64,000 bases of DNA from contig NZ_JAMBOT010000001.1 of NCBI RefSeq assembly GCF_023715725.1, positions 62,001 to 126,000 of the forward strand. The letters run 5' to 3'. Origin of the DNA: Paenibacillus pasadenensis. Its GTDB lineage: Bacteria; Bacillota; Bacilli; Paenibacillales; Paenibacillaceae. The position numbers and the translations under genes were made by a program. The notes beneath the pieces were generated by a model that saw only the letters and a list, made by a program, of their open reading frames with translations, was not told where the DNA came from and made no database searches. Shown here one piece after another: positions 42,448-52,199 of the stretch. How positions within the stretch are numbered: the first letter of the stretch is position 1; every line of letters begins with the position of its first letter.

Positions 42448-43626
42448 TTACTCGGCTGACAGCTCTTTCAAAAAGCTCTTGCCATGCTCAGGCAGCTTTA
42501 CGCCAAAGTTATCGGCTACGGTCGCGCCGACATCCGCAAACGTTAAGCGCAGCGGAAGCTCGCGGCCTTCCTTAAAGCGCGGCGAGTAAACGATAAGCGG
42601 CACGAATTCACGCGTATGATCCGTCCCGGAATAAGTCGGATCATTGCCGTGGTCGGCCGTTACAATAAGCAAATCGTCCTCTGTAAGCTTGTCCAAAACG
42701 GCTGGCAGCTGAGCGTCGTATTCCTCCAATGCCTGTCCGTATCCTTTCGGATCGCGGCGATGGCCGTAAAGGGCGTCAAAATCAACAAGGTTCAGGAAGC
42801 TGATGCCGGTGAATGATTCGCCGCAAACCTCCGTCAGCCTTTCCATGCCCTCGCTATTGGATGCGGTACGGATGCTGCGCGTGACTCCCTCGCCGTCGAA
42901 AATATCCGATATTTTGCCGATTGCGACAACATCGAGACCTGAATCCTTAAGCGTGTTCATTACCGTCGGCTGGAACGGCTTCAGCGCATAATCATGGCGT
43001 CCTGCCGTACGTTTAAATGAACCGGGCTGTCCGATGAACGGACGCGCGATGATGCGGCCCAGCATGTACGGGTCTTCCAGCGTAATCTCACGGCAGAATT
43101 CACAGATGGAATACAGCTCAGGCAGCGGCACCACTTCTTCATGCGCGGCAATCTGCAGAACCGAGTCAGCTGATGTGTAGACGATCAGCGCACCTGTCCG
43201 CACATGCTCTTCGCCTAGCTCATCGATAATTTCCGTTCCGCTGGCCGCTTTATTGCCGATTACTTTCCGCCCGGTATGCTGTTCGATCCGATCGATCAGC
43301 TCTTGCGGAAAGCCATTTTCAAATACGCGAAACGGCGTATCAATTCGAAGTCCCATCAATTCCCAGTGGCCGGTCATCGTATCTTTACCGCTGGATGCTT
43401 CCTGCATCCGGCCATAAAATCCGCGCGGCTGCGCAGCCGGCTGAATTCCTTCAAACGGCCGGATATTGGCAAGTCCGAGGCTGCCCATCACAGGCATATG
43501 TAAGCCTCCCGTCGACTCGGCGATATGACCGAGTGTATCGACGTCGTAATCGCCAAAAGAAGCCGCATCAGGAGCGGATCCGATGCCGACAGAATCCATA
43601 ACGATCAGATGAATGCGCTTAAACAT
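42448..43626 (-). CDS. deoB: phosphopentomutase
   Basis: 392 residues, standard length. It starts [20 protein letters not shown], with the first metal-binding Asp, and has the alkaline-phosphatase-like [20 protein letters not shown] near the C terminus. It converts (deoxy)ribose 1-phosphate to the 5-phosphate. The ATG at 43626 lies behind GGAAGGGAA. It is 240 bp downstream of deoC on the same strand, with an intercistronic hairpin between them. Confidence 0.96.
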   Translation of the reverse strand: MFKRIHLIVMDSVGIGSAPDAASFGDYDVDTLGHIAESTGGLHMPVMGSLGLANIRPFEGIQPAAQPRGFYGRMQEASSGKDTMTGHWELMGLRIDTPFRVFENGFPQELIDRIEQHTGRKVIGNKAASGTEIIDELGEEHVRTGALIVYTSADSVLQIAAHEEVVPLPELYSICEFCREITLEDPYMLGRIIARPFIGQPGSFKRTAGRHDYALKPFQPTVMNTLKDSGLDVVAIGKISDIFDGEGVTRSIRTASNSEGMERLTEVCGESFTGISFLNLVDFDALYGHRRDPKGYGQALEEYDAQLPAVLDKLTEDDLLIVTADHGNDPTYSGTDHTREFVPLIVYSPRFKEGRELPLRLTFADVGATVADNFGVKLPEHGKSFLKELSAE

Positions 43627-43780
43627 ATCGATCAATTCCCTTCCTGTTTATCCATGCCTGTTATAATAGCGCAAACGCTCCCAATGGAGCAAACGAACGG
43701 GGCTCCGATAAGGCCGCTTCAAGCAATAATTCCCATATCCGGACAGCGCACCCGGAAGAGCTCCGGTCCGTTCAATGGCA

Positions 43781-43814
43781 ATCAGCCGGCAAACCATGAG
43801 GTTTTACCGGCTGA
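43781..43814. repeat. intercistronic hairpin between deoC and deoB
   Basis: ATCAGCCGGCAAACC (43781-43795) pairs with GGTTTTACCGGCTGAT (43799-43814) with a small bulge. There is no U-run after it on the minus strand, so it may stabilise or process the deo mRNA rather than end it. Confidence 0.6.
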
Positions 43815-43866
43815 TATCGAGCTTACATTCAGCCCTTTAAAATGGAGAAAACGCGCCCTGTCAATC

Positions 43867-44541
43867 TTAGTACGTGGATTCAGCGCGGCCGCCTTCCATA
43901 ATTTTAACTCCGGAGCTTGCTCCGATTCTTGTAGCGCCAGCGGCTACCATACTCTGCATATCTTCCAAACTGCGTACGCCTCCGGAAGCTTTAACGCCGA
44001 TGTCTGGTCCAACTGTTTTGCGCATCAGCGAAATGTCCTCAGCTGTAGCTCCGCCAGTCGAAAATCCGGTCGACGTTTTCACAAAATCGGCTCCTGCTCT
44101 GACTGCACATTGGCAAGCGCGAACCTTTTCTTCCTCAGTCAGCAGACTGGTTTCGATAATTACTTTAACGATGGCTTTGCCGGAAGCCGCCTCCACAACT
44201 GCGCGAATGTCCGCTTCAACCTCGTCGTCGCGCCCGTCCTTCAGCGCTCCGATGTTAACGACCATATCTATTTCCGCAGCTCCGCCGGTAATGGCGTCGC
44301 TTGTCTCAAATGCTTTTGTGCGGCTAGTGGATGCTCCCAGGGGAAAACCGATAACCGTGCATACTTTAACTTCCGTACCGGCAAGTCCTTCTGCCGCAAA
44401 AGCTACCCAGGTCGGGTTTACACAAACAGATGCAAATCCGTATTTCTTCGCTTCTTCTACGAGCCGGGCGATCTCTGCCTGGGTCGCATCTGCGCGGAGC
44501 AAGGTATGATCGATCATTGCCGCCAATTGTGCCTGTTCCAT
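43867..44541 (-). CDS. deoC: deoxyribose-phosphate aldolase
   Basis: 224 residues. The Schiff-base lysine is in [10 protein letters not shown] and the second conserved Lys in [10 protein letters not shown]. The enzyme splits deoxyribose 5-phosphate into acetaldehyde and glyceraldehyde 3-phosphate. It is the first gene of the leftward deo group and is preceded by a good promoter overlapped by a DeoR-like operator. Confidence 0.96.
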   Translation of the reverse strand: MEQAQLAAMIDHTLLRADATQAEIARLVEEAKKYGFASVCVNPTWVAFAAEGLAGTEVKVCTVIGFPLGASTSRTKAFETSDAITGGAAEIDMVVNIGALKDGRDDEVEADIRAVVEAASGKAIVKVIIETSLLTEEEKVRACQCAVRAGADFVKTSTGFSTGGATAEDISLMRKTVGPDIGVKASGGVRSLEDMQSMVAAGATRIGASSGVKIMEGGRAESTY

Positions 44542-44574
44542 TCCATAACCACCCCAATTTTATGAACTGACATT

Positions 44575-44603
44575 ATCATAACATCGCTTTGAACAAATGT
44601 AAA
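44575..44603 (-). promoter_or_regulatory. promoter of deoC
   Basis: On the minus strand TTTACA (44598-44603) and TATGAT (44575-44580) are separated by 17 bp. The start would fall about 25-30 bases before the deoC start codon. Confidence 0.75.
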
Positions 44604-44625
44604 ACATAGATTAATCATTTGTTCA
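44590..44625. promoter_or_regulatory. DeoR-like operator over the deoC promoter
   Basis: TGAACAAATG (44590-44599) and CATTTGTTCA (44616-44625) are perfect inverted copies, separated by 16 bp. One arm lies in the spacer next to the -35 element and the other just upstream of it. B. subtilis DeoR binds TTGAACAAAA-type sites at the deo (dra-nupC-pdp) operon, so a deoxyribonucleotide-responsive repressor is likely. No deoR gene lies in the window. Confidence 0.7.
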
Positions 44626-44661
44626 CCCTGGTATTTCAACCTGCAATTTCCTTAGAATGCC

Positions 44662-44691
44662 AAAAAGAGTCTGCTCTTTATGCACAGACTC
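44662..44691 (-). terminator. terminator of the pyrimidine-degradation operon
   Basis: GAGTCTG (44667-44673) pairs with CAGACTC (44685-44691). Five A residues at 44662-44666 form the U-run on the minus strand. Confidence 0.75.
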
Positions 44692-44718
44692 GCTGGTATT
44701 CAACTCTAATATTGAACA

Positions 44719-44880
44719 TTACTTATCATGCCTAAAGTCAAATTTGCCGTTTGGTAATTTAATTTCCTGGCCGTTTATAACGATCGTGTTATTGTCGATC
44801 CAATAGAATCGAACCGATTCCTGCGGGGAGTCCCAATAAAAAACGCCCGGCTTCATGTCGAAGACAGGCGTGTGAACTCT
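44719..44880 (-). pseudogene. C-terminal remnant of a DUF5412-like protein
   Basis: A minus-strand frame without a start ends in a TAA at 44719-44721. It reads WDSPQESVRFYWIDNNTIVI, then NGQEIKLPNGKFDFRHDK. The pattern of an aromatic strand followed by W(I/L)D-N-T-V/I-INGxxL and a final DFR resembles the end of DUF5412 proteins. An in-frame stop lies just upstream of the similarity. It sits between the pyrimidine operon and its terminator. Confidence 0.5.
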
Positions 44881-44894
44881 TTTTCAAAAGCTTG

Positions 44895-45140
44895 TTAAAC
44901 TTCCGAACCATCCTGCTGCTGCCGAATCAGCAGCACGGCTACATGCTTCCGGGCATCCGCGGTGCCGAGCCTAATCACCACCGGCTCATTCGCTTCGTTT
45001 TGCATGTTGTCAGCGAGCGGCTTGGAGAACACAACTTCAGCGCCGTCGAGATCTTCTTTGATCGCTACGATACGCCGCCCTTCCTCCAGCAAAAAATCCA
45101 GCTGCTCTTTTTCCGCCGCATACTCCTCGTAAGTGCTCAT
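44895..45140 (-). CDS. unknown small protein coupled to the pyrimidine-degradation operon
   Basis: 81 residues, family not recognised, acidic and soluble. An N-terminal helix (EEYAAEKEQLDFLLEEGRRI) is followed by a likely beta-rich part (AEVVFSKPLADNM; EPVVIRLGTADARKHVAVLL). It has no cysteine or metal motif. Its ATG overlaps the dihydropyrimidinase stop codon (ATGA) and has GGAGG at the right distance, so translation is coupled and a role in the same pathway is likely. It might be a stability or assembly factor; nothing in the sequence proves it. Confidence 0.7.
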   Translation of the reverse strand: MSTYEEYAAEKEQLDFLLEEGRRIVAIKEDLDGAEVVFSKPLADNMQNEANEPVVIRLGTADARKHVAVLLIRQQQDGSEV

Positions 45141-46582
45141 CCCCTTGGCCCTCCTGCAGAGGATGTGGAGGTTTTCGGAGCTAGTCCCCGTACCCCTTGC
45201 CCAAAGCGCTCCCGCTTCAAATATTGTCCGCTTCCCGGCTTGCCGACAAACTCGCGGTCCCGGATCACAAAGTCGCCTCTTACAAGTACGGACACGGGCT
45301 CTCCATGAACAGGCATGCCTTCAAAAGCGCTGTAGTCCACTCTCAAATGATGATCACGGACCGAGATTTTGCGGTTCACCAACGGATCGAATAGCACAAG
45401 ATCGGCATCGCTGCCGATAGCAATCGTTCCTTTACGCGGATATAAGCCAAACAGCTTGGCGCTTGCAGTAGAAACAAGCTCAACAAACTGATGCAGATCG
45501 ATTCTGCCTTTTGCCACACCTTCCGAGTAAATAATGCTGAAGCGGTCTTCAATTGTCGGCCCGCCATTCGGAATTTTGGAAAAATCGCCGAGGCCGAGCT
45601 CTTTCTGCCCTTCGAAGTTGAATGAGCATTGATCCGAGCCGATCGCTTGCAGCGTCCCCGATGAGAGCGCATCCCACAGCACCTTCTGATGCCAGGCCTC
45701 GCGCAGCGGCGGCGACCACACATATTTCGCGCCTTCAAATCCCGGCTTTTCCAACGCGCTTACATCGAGCGTCAAATACTGGGGACAAGTCTCGCCATAT
45801 ACGCGCAGCCCGCGTGCCCTTGCAGCGGCAATGCGCTCCACCGCCTCCGCGCAGGTCACATGCACAACGTAAAGCGGAGCATCCGCAAGACCGGCCAGCT
45901 CGGCTGCCCGTCCCGTTGCTTCGCCCTCCAGCTGCGGAGGTCTCGTCAACGCATGATAAATGGGCTCGGTCTGTCCGTTGTCCAGCGCTTCCCGGATTAA
46001 AAAGTCGATGACGTCGCCGTTTTCCGCATGCACCATAACGAGAGCGCCTTCCTCGCGCGCCAGCTGAAGCGTCCGAAAGAGCGTTCCATCGTCTGCCTGG
46101 AACACATTTTTGTATGCCATGAACACTTTAAGCGATGTAATGCCTTCCTGCTCGATCATTTGCGGCAGTTCTGCCAGCACTTCCTCGCCAGCCTCAGCGA
46201 CCATCAGATGGAATCCGTAGTCAATGACCGCTTTGCCCTTTGCTTTTTCATGCCAAGTCTTAACGGCATTTGCGAGCGGTTTGCCGCGCTCCGTCAGGCA
46301 AAAATCAATCAGTGTAGTTGTTCCGCCAAACGCAGCCGCAATTGTACCGCTCTCAAAATCATCCGCCGTCACCGTGCCGCCAAACGGCATATCCAAATGG
46401 GTATGCGGATCAATGCCGCCAGGAAACACATATAGTCCGGCCGCATCTATCGTCTCCGCCCCGGCTGTGTCCAAATTGCTGCCGATAGCAGTTATAACAC
46501 CGTTTTCGATACGGATATCGGCTGCGGATATCGAACCGGAAGTAACAACTGTGCCCCCTTGAATGACCTTGCTGTTGCTCAT
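45137..46582 (-). CDS. dihydropyrimidinase (hydantoinase)
   Basis: 481 residues. A cyclic amidohydrolase: FPGGIDPHTHLDMPFGG gives the HxH zinc ligands, ITSLKVFMAYK contains the lysine that is carboxylated to bridge the metals, and GSDQCSFN holds the final Asp. It hydrolyses dihydrouracil or dihydrothymine to the N-carbamoyl-beta-amino acid. The start codon overlaps the end of preA by four bases and the stop overlaps the next small gene, so it is part of a tightly coupled operon. Confidence 0.92.
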   Translation of the reverse strand: MSNSKVIQGGTVVTSGSISAADIRIENGVITAIGSNLDTAGAETIDAAGLYVFPGGIDPHTHLDMPFGGTVTADDFESGTIAAAFGGTTTLIDFCLTERGKPLANAVKTWHEKAKGKAVIDYGFHLMVAEAGEEVLAELPQMIEQEGITSLKVFMAYKNVFQADDGTLFRTLQLAREEGALVMVHAENGDVIDFLIREALDNGQTEPIYHALTRPPQLEGEATGRAAELAGLADAPLYVVHVTCAEAVERIAAARARGLRVYGETCPQYLTLDVSALEKPGFEGAKYVWSPPLREAWHQKVLWDALSSGTLQAIGSDQCSFNFEGQKELGLGDFSKIPNGGPTIEDRFSIIYSEGVAKGRIDLHQFVELVSTASAKLFGLYPRKGTIAIGSDADLVLFDPLVNRKISVRDHHLRVDYSAFEGMPVHGEPVSVLVRGDFVIRDREFVGKPGSGQYLKRERFGQGVRGLAPKTSTSSAGGPRG

Positions 46583-47874
46583 CCTTCCACCGCCTCCGTT
46601 TCCATGGAGTCCGTCCCCAGCTTTGCCAACGCCCTTTGCCGCTCATTCCATGTAAGTACAGGAGCGGCTGCCGGAAGCTCCACCATCTCAATCGCGCCGT
46701 CGACCGGACAAACGATCGAGCAGAGATTGCAGCCGACGCAATCATCCTCTCTAACGTGCAAATACGGCCGGCCGCTGCTGCCCGTAAGCATATCGATGCA
46801 CTGATGCGACGTATCCTCACAGGCGATATGGCATTTATTGCAATTGATGCACACATCCTGATGAATCCGGGCCACGACCCGGTAATTCAGATCGAGATTG
46901 CCCCAGTCGGAATAACGCGGCACGCTTTGGCCAATCAGCTCCGACACGGAAGCCAAGCCCTTACGGTCCAGGTAGCGGTTAAGTCCGTCCACCATCTCCT
47001 CCACAATGCGGAAGCCATGGTGCATCGCCGCCGTGCACACCTGAACGCCTGCCGCTCCCATGAGCATAAACTCAACCGCATCCTGCCAGCTGGAGATGCC
47101 GCCGATACCCGAGATCGGTACCCCGACTTTGGGGTCTCGGGCGCATTCCGCGACCATGTTTAGCGCAATCGGCTTTACAGCCGGACCGCAATAACCGCCG
47201 TGCGCTCCCTTGCCGCCGACATGCGGAATCGTATTCCATGATTCCAGATCCACGCCAGCCAAGCTGTTGATTGTATTAATGAGACTGATCGCATCGGCGC
47301 CGCCCATGACGGCGTGGCGAGCCGTGACTGTAATATCTGTAATATTTGGCGTCAGCTTGACGATGACAGGCGTAGAGGCCGCTTCTTTTGCCCACATCGT
47401 CTGTTTCTCCACCAAATCAGGCTGCTGGCCGGAAGCGGCTCCCATGCCGCGTTCAGCCATCCCGTGCGGACAGCCGAAGTTGAGCTCAAGCCCGTCGACC
47501 CCGGCATCCTCGACCCGTTTGACGATTTCATGCCATTTTTCCCGTTTCGGTTCGACCATTAAGGAGGCGACAAGCGCATGTTTGGGAAATCGTTTTTTCG
47601 TTTCGCGGATTTCCTTGAGGTTTACCTCAAGAGGACGGTCGGAAATAAGCTCAATGTTATTAAATCCGGCAACACGTTTGCCTCCGAAGTGAACGGCCGC
47701 GAAGCGAGAAGACGTGTTAATAATAGGTTCGCCTAACGTTTTCCAGACCGCCCCGCCCCAGCCTGCCTCAAAGGCGCGCTGCACCTGGTAACCGGTGTTG
47801 GTCGGAGGCGCGGAAGCGAGCCAGAACGGATTAGGCGATGTAATTCCCGCTAGAGAAATGGACAAATCTGCCAT
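46579..47874 (-). CDS. preA: NAD-dependent dihydropyrimidine dehydrogenase, PreA subunit
   Basis: 431 residues. The N-terminal part is an FMN-binding barrel related to dihydroorotate dehydrogenase (MADLSISLAGITSPNPFWLA; NFGCPHGMAERGMGAA). The C-terminal part has two 4Fe-4S motifs, CINCNKCHIACEDTSHQC and CVGCNLCSIVCPVDG. With PreT it reduces uracil and thymine to the 5,6-dihydro bases. The ATG at 47874 is nine bases after GGAGG; the frame is open 31 codons upstream without a ribosome site. It lies 40 bp downstream of preT. Confidence 0.93.
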   Translation of the reverse strand: MADLSISLAGITSPNPFWLASAPPTNTGYQVQRAFEAGWGGAVWKTLGEPIINTSSRFAAVHFGGKRVAGFNNIELISDRPLEVNLKEIRETKKRFPKHALVASLMVEPKREKWHEIVKRVEDAGVDGLELNFGCPHGMAERGMGAASGQQPDLVEKQTMWAKEAASTPVIVKLTPNITDITVTARHAVMGGADAISLINTINSLAGVDLESWNTIPHVGGKGAHGGYCGPAVKPIALNMVAECARDPKVGVPISGIGGISSWQDAVEFMLMGAAGVQVCTAAMHHGFRIVEEMVDGLNRYLDRKGLASVSELIGQSVPRYSDWGNLDLNYRVVARIHQDVCINCNKCHIACEDTSHQCIDMLTGSSGRPYLHVREDDCVGCNLCSIVCPVDGAIEMVELPAAAPVLTWNERQRALAKLGTDSMETEAVEG

Positions 47875-47914
47875 TGAATCATGCCTCCAATCTATCGAAT
47901 ATTCGATATCAGGC

Positions 47915-49327
47915 TTATACATTCTCCGCTGCCCGCGTCGGAACCAGCTCTCTTTTATACGATTCAAACTCTTCTCCCAACAGCTTGCGGGCTATTGCAG
48001 CAGCCGCTCGTTTACCCTGCTCAGCCGCAGACACGACGGTAGCTTCCCCAGCTCCGGTGCCGTGCAGCACATCTCCTGCCGCATAAATACGCGGATTGGA
48101 AGTGAGGCCAGTCATCGGATCGACCTCTGGAATCCCGTTTTGATGACTGATGCCGAGCTGATCCGCCAACGGCGCAAGCCGCTGCTGTCCTGTTGCAAAT
48201 ACAACTGCATCCGCTTCATTAACAAACGTGGAGTCCGGCACGGGAGAGAACAGCCTCCGGCCATCCGGTCCTGTACGTCCATCCGCCTCCAATCGGATAC
48301 ATTCCAGCCCCGTCACCTTGCCTTGCTCGTCTCCGATGATCCGGACCGGCTGAGTCAGCCATTCGAATTCCACTCCGTCCTGCTTCGCAAATTCAAATTC
48401 AAACGGATAGGCTGTCATTTCTGCCCCAGTTCGCCGGTAAACGATTTTAACCTTGTCCGCTCCCAGCCTTACGCTGCACGTCGCCGCATCGATGGCCGTA
48501 TTTCCCGCGCCGATTACAGCTACTTTGGCCCCTGTAAAAGATGACGGCATCCGTCCCGACTTCGTCGCTTCAACTAGCCGGATGGCATCATGCACTCCTT
48601 CCAGCTCTTCACCCTCCAAACCTAGCGGCGGCACATATCCCATGCCAGCGGCAAGCACAACTGCATCATGGCGCTCCAGCAGCTGTTTTGCGCTAAGCGA
48701 ACTTCCGATTCGCACGCCTGTATGGAACCGCACGCCAAGCGCTTCAACCTGCTGCACCTCCCATGCCGGCACATGGGTCGGCAGGCGGAAGCTGACGATA
48801 CCGGTGCTGTCCAGGCCGCCCGCGACGGACTTCGCTTCGTACACATCTACCTGGAATCCGAAACGGGCAAGCTCCCTCGCTGCGGATAAACCGGCCGGGC
48901 CGCTGCCGATAACTCCCGCGCTGATGCCGGCTGGGGCGCCTGGAGCAAACAGCTGCAGCCCTTCCGTTGCCGCAAAATCGGTTGCATACCGCTGCAGCCG
49001 CCCAATCGCGATCGGCTCCGCCGTACCGTTCAGCACGCAAGCTCCCTCGCAAAGCAGCTCGGTCGGGCATACCCGGGCGCAGCTTGCTCCGACGGGATTG
49101 GCGTCCATAATGGCATAGGCCGCCCCCTCTGTATTGCCGGTGGCAATTCGTTTGATGAAAGACGGGATATTGATGCTGGTCGGGCACGCTTTTATACAAG
49201 GAGCATCGTAACAATAAAGGCAGCGATTCGACTCCTCGCCTGCGGCCGAGCGCGAAAGCGGCGGAACCATTTCCCTGAACGCCGACGGTACGGACGGATC
49301 TTCGCTTATGCGATGGTGGATTGCCAT
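47915..49327 (-). CDS. preT: NAD-dependent dihydropyrimidine dehydrogenase, PreT subunit
   Basis: 470 residues. The N terminus has the Fe-S cysteines CLYCYDAPCIKACPTSI and a second set in GASCARVCPTELLCEGAC. The FAD-binding fold starts at IGSGPAGLSAARELARFG, and a second Rossmann motif (AVIGAGNTAIDAATC) binds NAD(P)H. It is the reductase subunit that supplies electrons to PreA. Its start overlaps the last base of the amidohydrolase stop, with AAGGAG upstream. Confidence 0.93.
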   Translation of the reverse strand: MAIHHRISEDPSVPSAFREMVPPLSRSAAGEESNRCLYCYDAPCIKACPTSINIPSFIKRIATGNTEGAAYAIMDANPVGASCARVCPTELLCEGACVLNGTAEPIAIGRLQRYATDFAATEGLQLFAPGAPAGISAGVIGSGPAGLSAARELARFGFQVDVYEAKSVAGGLDSTGIVSFRLPTHVPAWEVQQVEALGVRFHTGVRIGSSLSAKQLLERHDAVVLAAGMGYVPPLGLEGEELEGVHDAIRLVEATKSGRMPSSFTGAKVAVIGAGNTAIDAATCSVRLGADKVKIVYRRTGAEMTAYPFEFEFAKQDGVEFEWLTQPVRIIGDEQGKVTGLECIRLEADGRTGPDGRRLFSPVPDSTFVNEADAVVFATGQQRLAPLADQLGISHQNGIPEVDPMTGLTSNPRIYAAGDVLHGTGAGEATVVSAAEQGKRAAAAIARKLLGEEFESYKRELVPTRAAENV

Positions 49328-50604
49328 TAGCCCCCGCTCCTTTCTCCCTTGTTCGCCAGGGCCAGCGATTTCATCGTGCGGTACAGCAGCTCCACGCCAT
49401 CGCCAATATCATCCTCTAAAGAAAACTCCATCGGGTTGTGGCTGATTCCGTCTTTTGAGCGGACAAAGATCATGGCATAGGGACACACATACGAAAGCGC
49501 CAGCGCGTCATGGAACGGACCGCTCATCAGCTCCGGCAGCTTCAAGCCCATGCTCAGCGCCTCGCCGCGAATCGCATTCATTAAGCTCTCATCACAGAAC
49601 CTTGGCGGGCTATTCGTATCCTCGCGGATAAAGTAGCTCAGCTTATTGTCTGCGGCGGCATCGTCAACTAGCTTGCGAAGCCCCTCCTCCAACCGGTCGC
49701 GGCGTTCCATATCCAGGTCGCGCAGATCGACCGTAAACTGCACCCGCTCCGGGATAATGTTGCGTGAGCCGGGAAACAGCTGCAGCGTGCCGACAGTACC
49801 AACAACAGGGGTGCCTGCTTCGGCCCGGACCATCGCTTGAAAACCGGTTATGACCTGGGCCGCCCCTGCCAGCGCATCCCGCCGCATCGCCATTGGGACT
49901 GAACCGGCATGCCCGGCAAAGCCGTACAAGTCTACCGTTAACCAGAGCGGTCCGCTGATGCCTGTCACCAACCCGCATGAAGCCCCTAGCGACTCTAACA
50001 CGGGGCCCTGCTCGATATGCAGCTCCAAATAACAATCTATTGCGCCCTTTGCATATTCGGCTTCCTGCAGGCGATTCGGGTCGCCGCCAAAGCCGGCCAA
50101 TGCCTCCCGCCTCGTGATGCCGTCCGCATCCGTGCGATCCAGCTCGCCCTGTTCGAGCCGCCCTGTCATCGCCCGTGAGCCAAACAGCCCTTTGTTGAAG
50201 CGGCAGCCTTCCTCATCGGTAAATGCGACTACCTCAATCGGCTGCAGCGGCCGAAACCCCCGGTCTGTAAAAGCCTGCACCGCTTCGATGGCCCCCAGCA
50301 CGCCAATAATACCGTCAAATCGCCCAGCGTACGGCTGGGTATCCAAATGCGAGCCAAGCATTAACACTGGAGCATCCGGCGCAGCCGCGCTATTAAGCCG
50401 GCCAATCAAATTGCCAGCCTCGTCCAAACGAACGCTCATGCCCGCTTCCTTCATCCATTCTCCTGCTAGCTCAACCGCTTGCCGGTCAAGCGGCGTCATC
50501 GCCTGCCGGTTAACGCCCGTATCGCTAATTTTGCCGATTTCGGCCAGCCGCTCAATCCTTTTCATCACTCGATCCATGTTAATGGCCCTGTCAGACGCAG
50601 ACAT
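49327..50604 (-). CDS. M20-family N-carbamoyl-beta-alanine amidohydrolase (candidate)
   Basis: 425 residues. A Zn-dependent hydantoinase/carbamoylase-family member: MLGSHLDTQPYAGRFDGIIG holds metal ligands, AFTDEEGCRFNKGLFGSRAM holds the catalytic Glu pair, and LELHIEQGPVLESLG has a further His. Relatives act on N-carbamoyl amino acids, ureidoglycolate or allantoate. Next to PreT, PreA and dihydropyrimidinase, N-carbamoyl-beta-alanine (or its 2-methyl form) is the likely substrate. The ATG at 50604 lies six bases after AGGAGGG. It is the first gene of the operon and is divergent from the PucR regulator. Confidence 0.88.
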   Translation of the reverse strand: MSASDRAINMDRVMKRIERLAEIGKISDTGVNRQAMTPLDRQAVELAGEWMKEAGMSVRLDEAGNLIGRLNSAAAPDAPVLMLGSHLDTQPYAGRFDGIIGVLGAIEAVQAFTDRGFRPLQPIEVVAFTDEEGCRFNKGLFGSRAMTGRLEQGELDRTDADGITRREALAGFGGDPNRLQEAEYAKGAIDCYLELHIEQGPVLESLGASCGLVTGISGPLWLTVDLYGFAGHAGSVPMAMRRDALAGAAQVITGFQAMVRAEAGTPVVGTVGTLQLFPGSRNIIPERVQFTVDLRDLDMERRDRLEEGLRKLVDDAAADNKLSYFIREDTNSPPRFCDESLMNAIRGEALSMGLKLPELMSGPFHDALALSYVCPYAMIFVRSKDGISHNPMEFSLEDDIGDGVELLYRTMKSLALANKGERSGG

Positions 50605-50703
50605 GAAATTCCCTCCTAAGCATGAAGATTTCATTGAGCGTCAGCTTATGTGTTCATTGGTGTGCAGTCAGCTCAAAATTGCTGGAATTTTATGAATTTT
50701 TGT

Positions 50704-50731
50704 TTGAACGACCTCTATTTTGATGTAAGAT
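50704..50731 (+). promoter_or_regulatory. probable promoter of the pucR-like gene
   Basis: TTGAAC (50704-50709) and TAAGAT (50726-50731) are separated by 16 bp, in the divergent region between the two pyrimidine transcripts. Confidence 0.5.
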
Positions 50732-50813
50732 TAAGTCACTTCAATGGCTAGATAAGCCTTCAACTAGAGCCCGTTCAGAAAACGTGATTTAACGCCGAAT
50801 GGAGGCTTCACCT

Positions 50814-52187
50814 ATGAACGATAACTGGAATCCGGTCGATCAAGCCTTGCCGCGAAGCCTTACCGTACGCGAAACGCTGATGAGCGATCTTTTTGCCGGA
50901 GCAAGAGTGGAAGCCGGCCATGCCGGGCTGGACCGGGAAATTCGCTGGGTGCATGTGTTAGAAGTAACAGGTGTAACAGAGCTGCTGCACGGTGGAGAGA
51001 TGGTGCTTACAACAGGTGTCGGGATTGGCGCCTGCCTGGAAAAACAAGAGCTCTTCATAACTAGCCTGCTTCAAGGAGAAGCCGCTTGCCTATGCCTGGA
51101 GCTAGGCCCGGGATTGTCCGTTTTGCCGCCTAAATGGAAGAAACAGGCGGATCGGCACGCTATGCCGCTGATTGTATTCCCGCATACCGTGCGTTATGTG
51201 GACATAACGCATGAATTGCATTCTATTATATTGAATCGCCGCCGGGCCTATCAGGAAGCGCTAGCGCTGGAGTCGGCTCAACGAAACGCCGATTCGCGCA
51301 TGCTGCGCCTGCTGCTCGACAATAGCTGGGGTGCTCCCGGGGCCGATTCCGCGCAAGACGCTCTGCTAAAGGATGCGGCGGATTCTATGATTGGCGCTCT
51401 GGATGGGATGAACTGCAAAATCGTCGCCGCCGAATGGCTTGCCGGCTCGGGTAACCGCAGCGCTCAAGCCGCTGCGGAGCTGGCTGCGGATGAGCTGCGG
51501 CGAAAGATGCGGTCCGCTGGCTGTTTATGCATAGCCGATGCCGAAGGCGGACGGATGACTGCGCTTATTGCACAGCCGGAGCGGGCTGCGGCTGTGCGGC
51601 TGCGGCTGGAAGAGCTGGCGGTTGACGTGTTAGCCGCTTCCGTCCCTGGATTTTGCTGCGGCGCCAGCTCCCGCTTCAGCAGCCGCAGCCGAGCCGGCGA
51701 AGCGAAACGCCAGGCGCTGGAAGCGCTCAAGCTGAACCGATCCATGCTGACTGCGAGGGTAAGAAGCATGGGAACAGCCGAATCCCGCCAAATTCTTAGC
51801 TATGATGAGCTAGGCGTGCTGCAGCTGCTGCCATCGTTATTGGAAAGCGGAAGACTTGAACCCTATGTGCAGGATCATCTGGGACCTTTAATCCAGGCCG
51901 ACCGGTTAAGAGGCGGCGATCTGCTGATGACGCTGAAGGTGTTTTTAGATTGCGACGGCTCCAAACAGGAAGCGGCGCGCAGGCTGTTCATCGTCCGGCA
52001 GTCGCTCTATTACCGGCTTGAGCGAATCCAAGAGCTGATTGGCCCCGTATGGGCCGATTGCGAAAAAAGACTGGCCGTTCAAATCGCGCTGCGCGCCTAC
52101 ATGCTCCTTGAACCTGGTGCGCTTCCGGCAGTGCCGATTCCCCGTTCAGGCAGCTCCAATGCGAAAGCTGGCGCTGCCCAGAGATGA
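50814..52187 (+). CDS. PucR-family transcriptional regulator
   Basis: 457 residues. The N-terminal PucR domain (about residues 15-135) has GHAGLDREIRWVHVLEVTGV and GEMVLTTGVGI. A middle GGDEF-like domain of this family follows. The C-terminal helix-turn-helix (HTH_30) reads LLMTLKVFLDCDGSKQEAAR, then RLFIVRQSLYYRLERIQELI. B. subtilis PucR activates purine (ureide) catabolism genes; here the neighbours point to control of reductive pyrimidine breakdown. The ATG at 50814 is eight bases after GGAGG. It lies between the two halves of the pathway, divergent from one and convergent with the other. Confidence 0.9.
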   Translation: MNDNWNPVDQALPRSLTVRETLMSDLFAGARVEAGHAGLDREIRWVHVLEVTGVTELLHGGEMVLTTGVGIGACLEKQELFITSLLQGEAACLCLELGPGLSVLPPKWKKQADRHAMPLIVFPHTVRYVDITHELHSIILNRRRAYQEALALESAQRNADSRMLRLLLDNSWGAPGADSAQDALLKDAADSMIGALDGMNCKIVAAEWLAGSGNRSAQAAAELAADELRRKMRSAGCLCIADAEGGRMTALIAQPERAAAVRLRLEELAVDVLAASVPGFCCGASSRFSSRSRAGEAKRQALEALKLNRSMLTARVRSMGTAESRQILSYDELGVLQLLPSLLESGRLEPYVQDHLGPLIQADRLRGGDLLMTLKVFLDCDGSKQEAARRLFIVRQSLYYRLERIQELIGPVWADCEKRLAVQIALRAYMLLEPGALPAVPIPRSGSSNAKAGAAQR

Positions 52188-52199
52188 ACTTTGCTGCTT

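Noticed and set aside
50605..50813. PucR box of the B. subtilis type in the divergent region
   Set aside because: I found no good match to the CNTTGGTTAA-type consensus here or before mmsA, so no operator is assigned.
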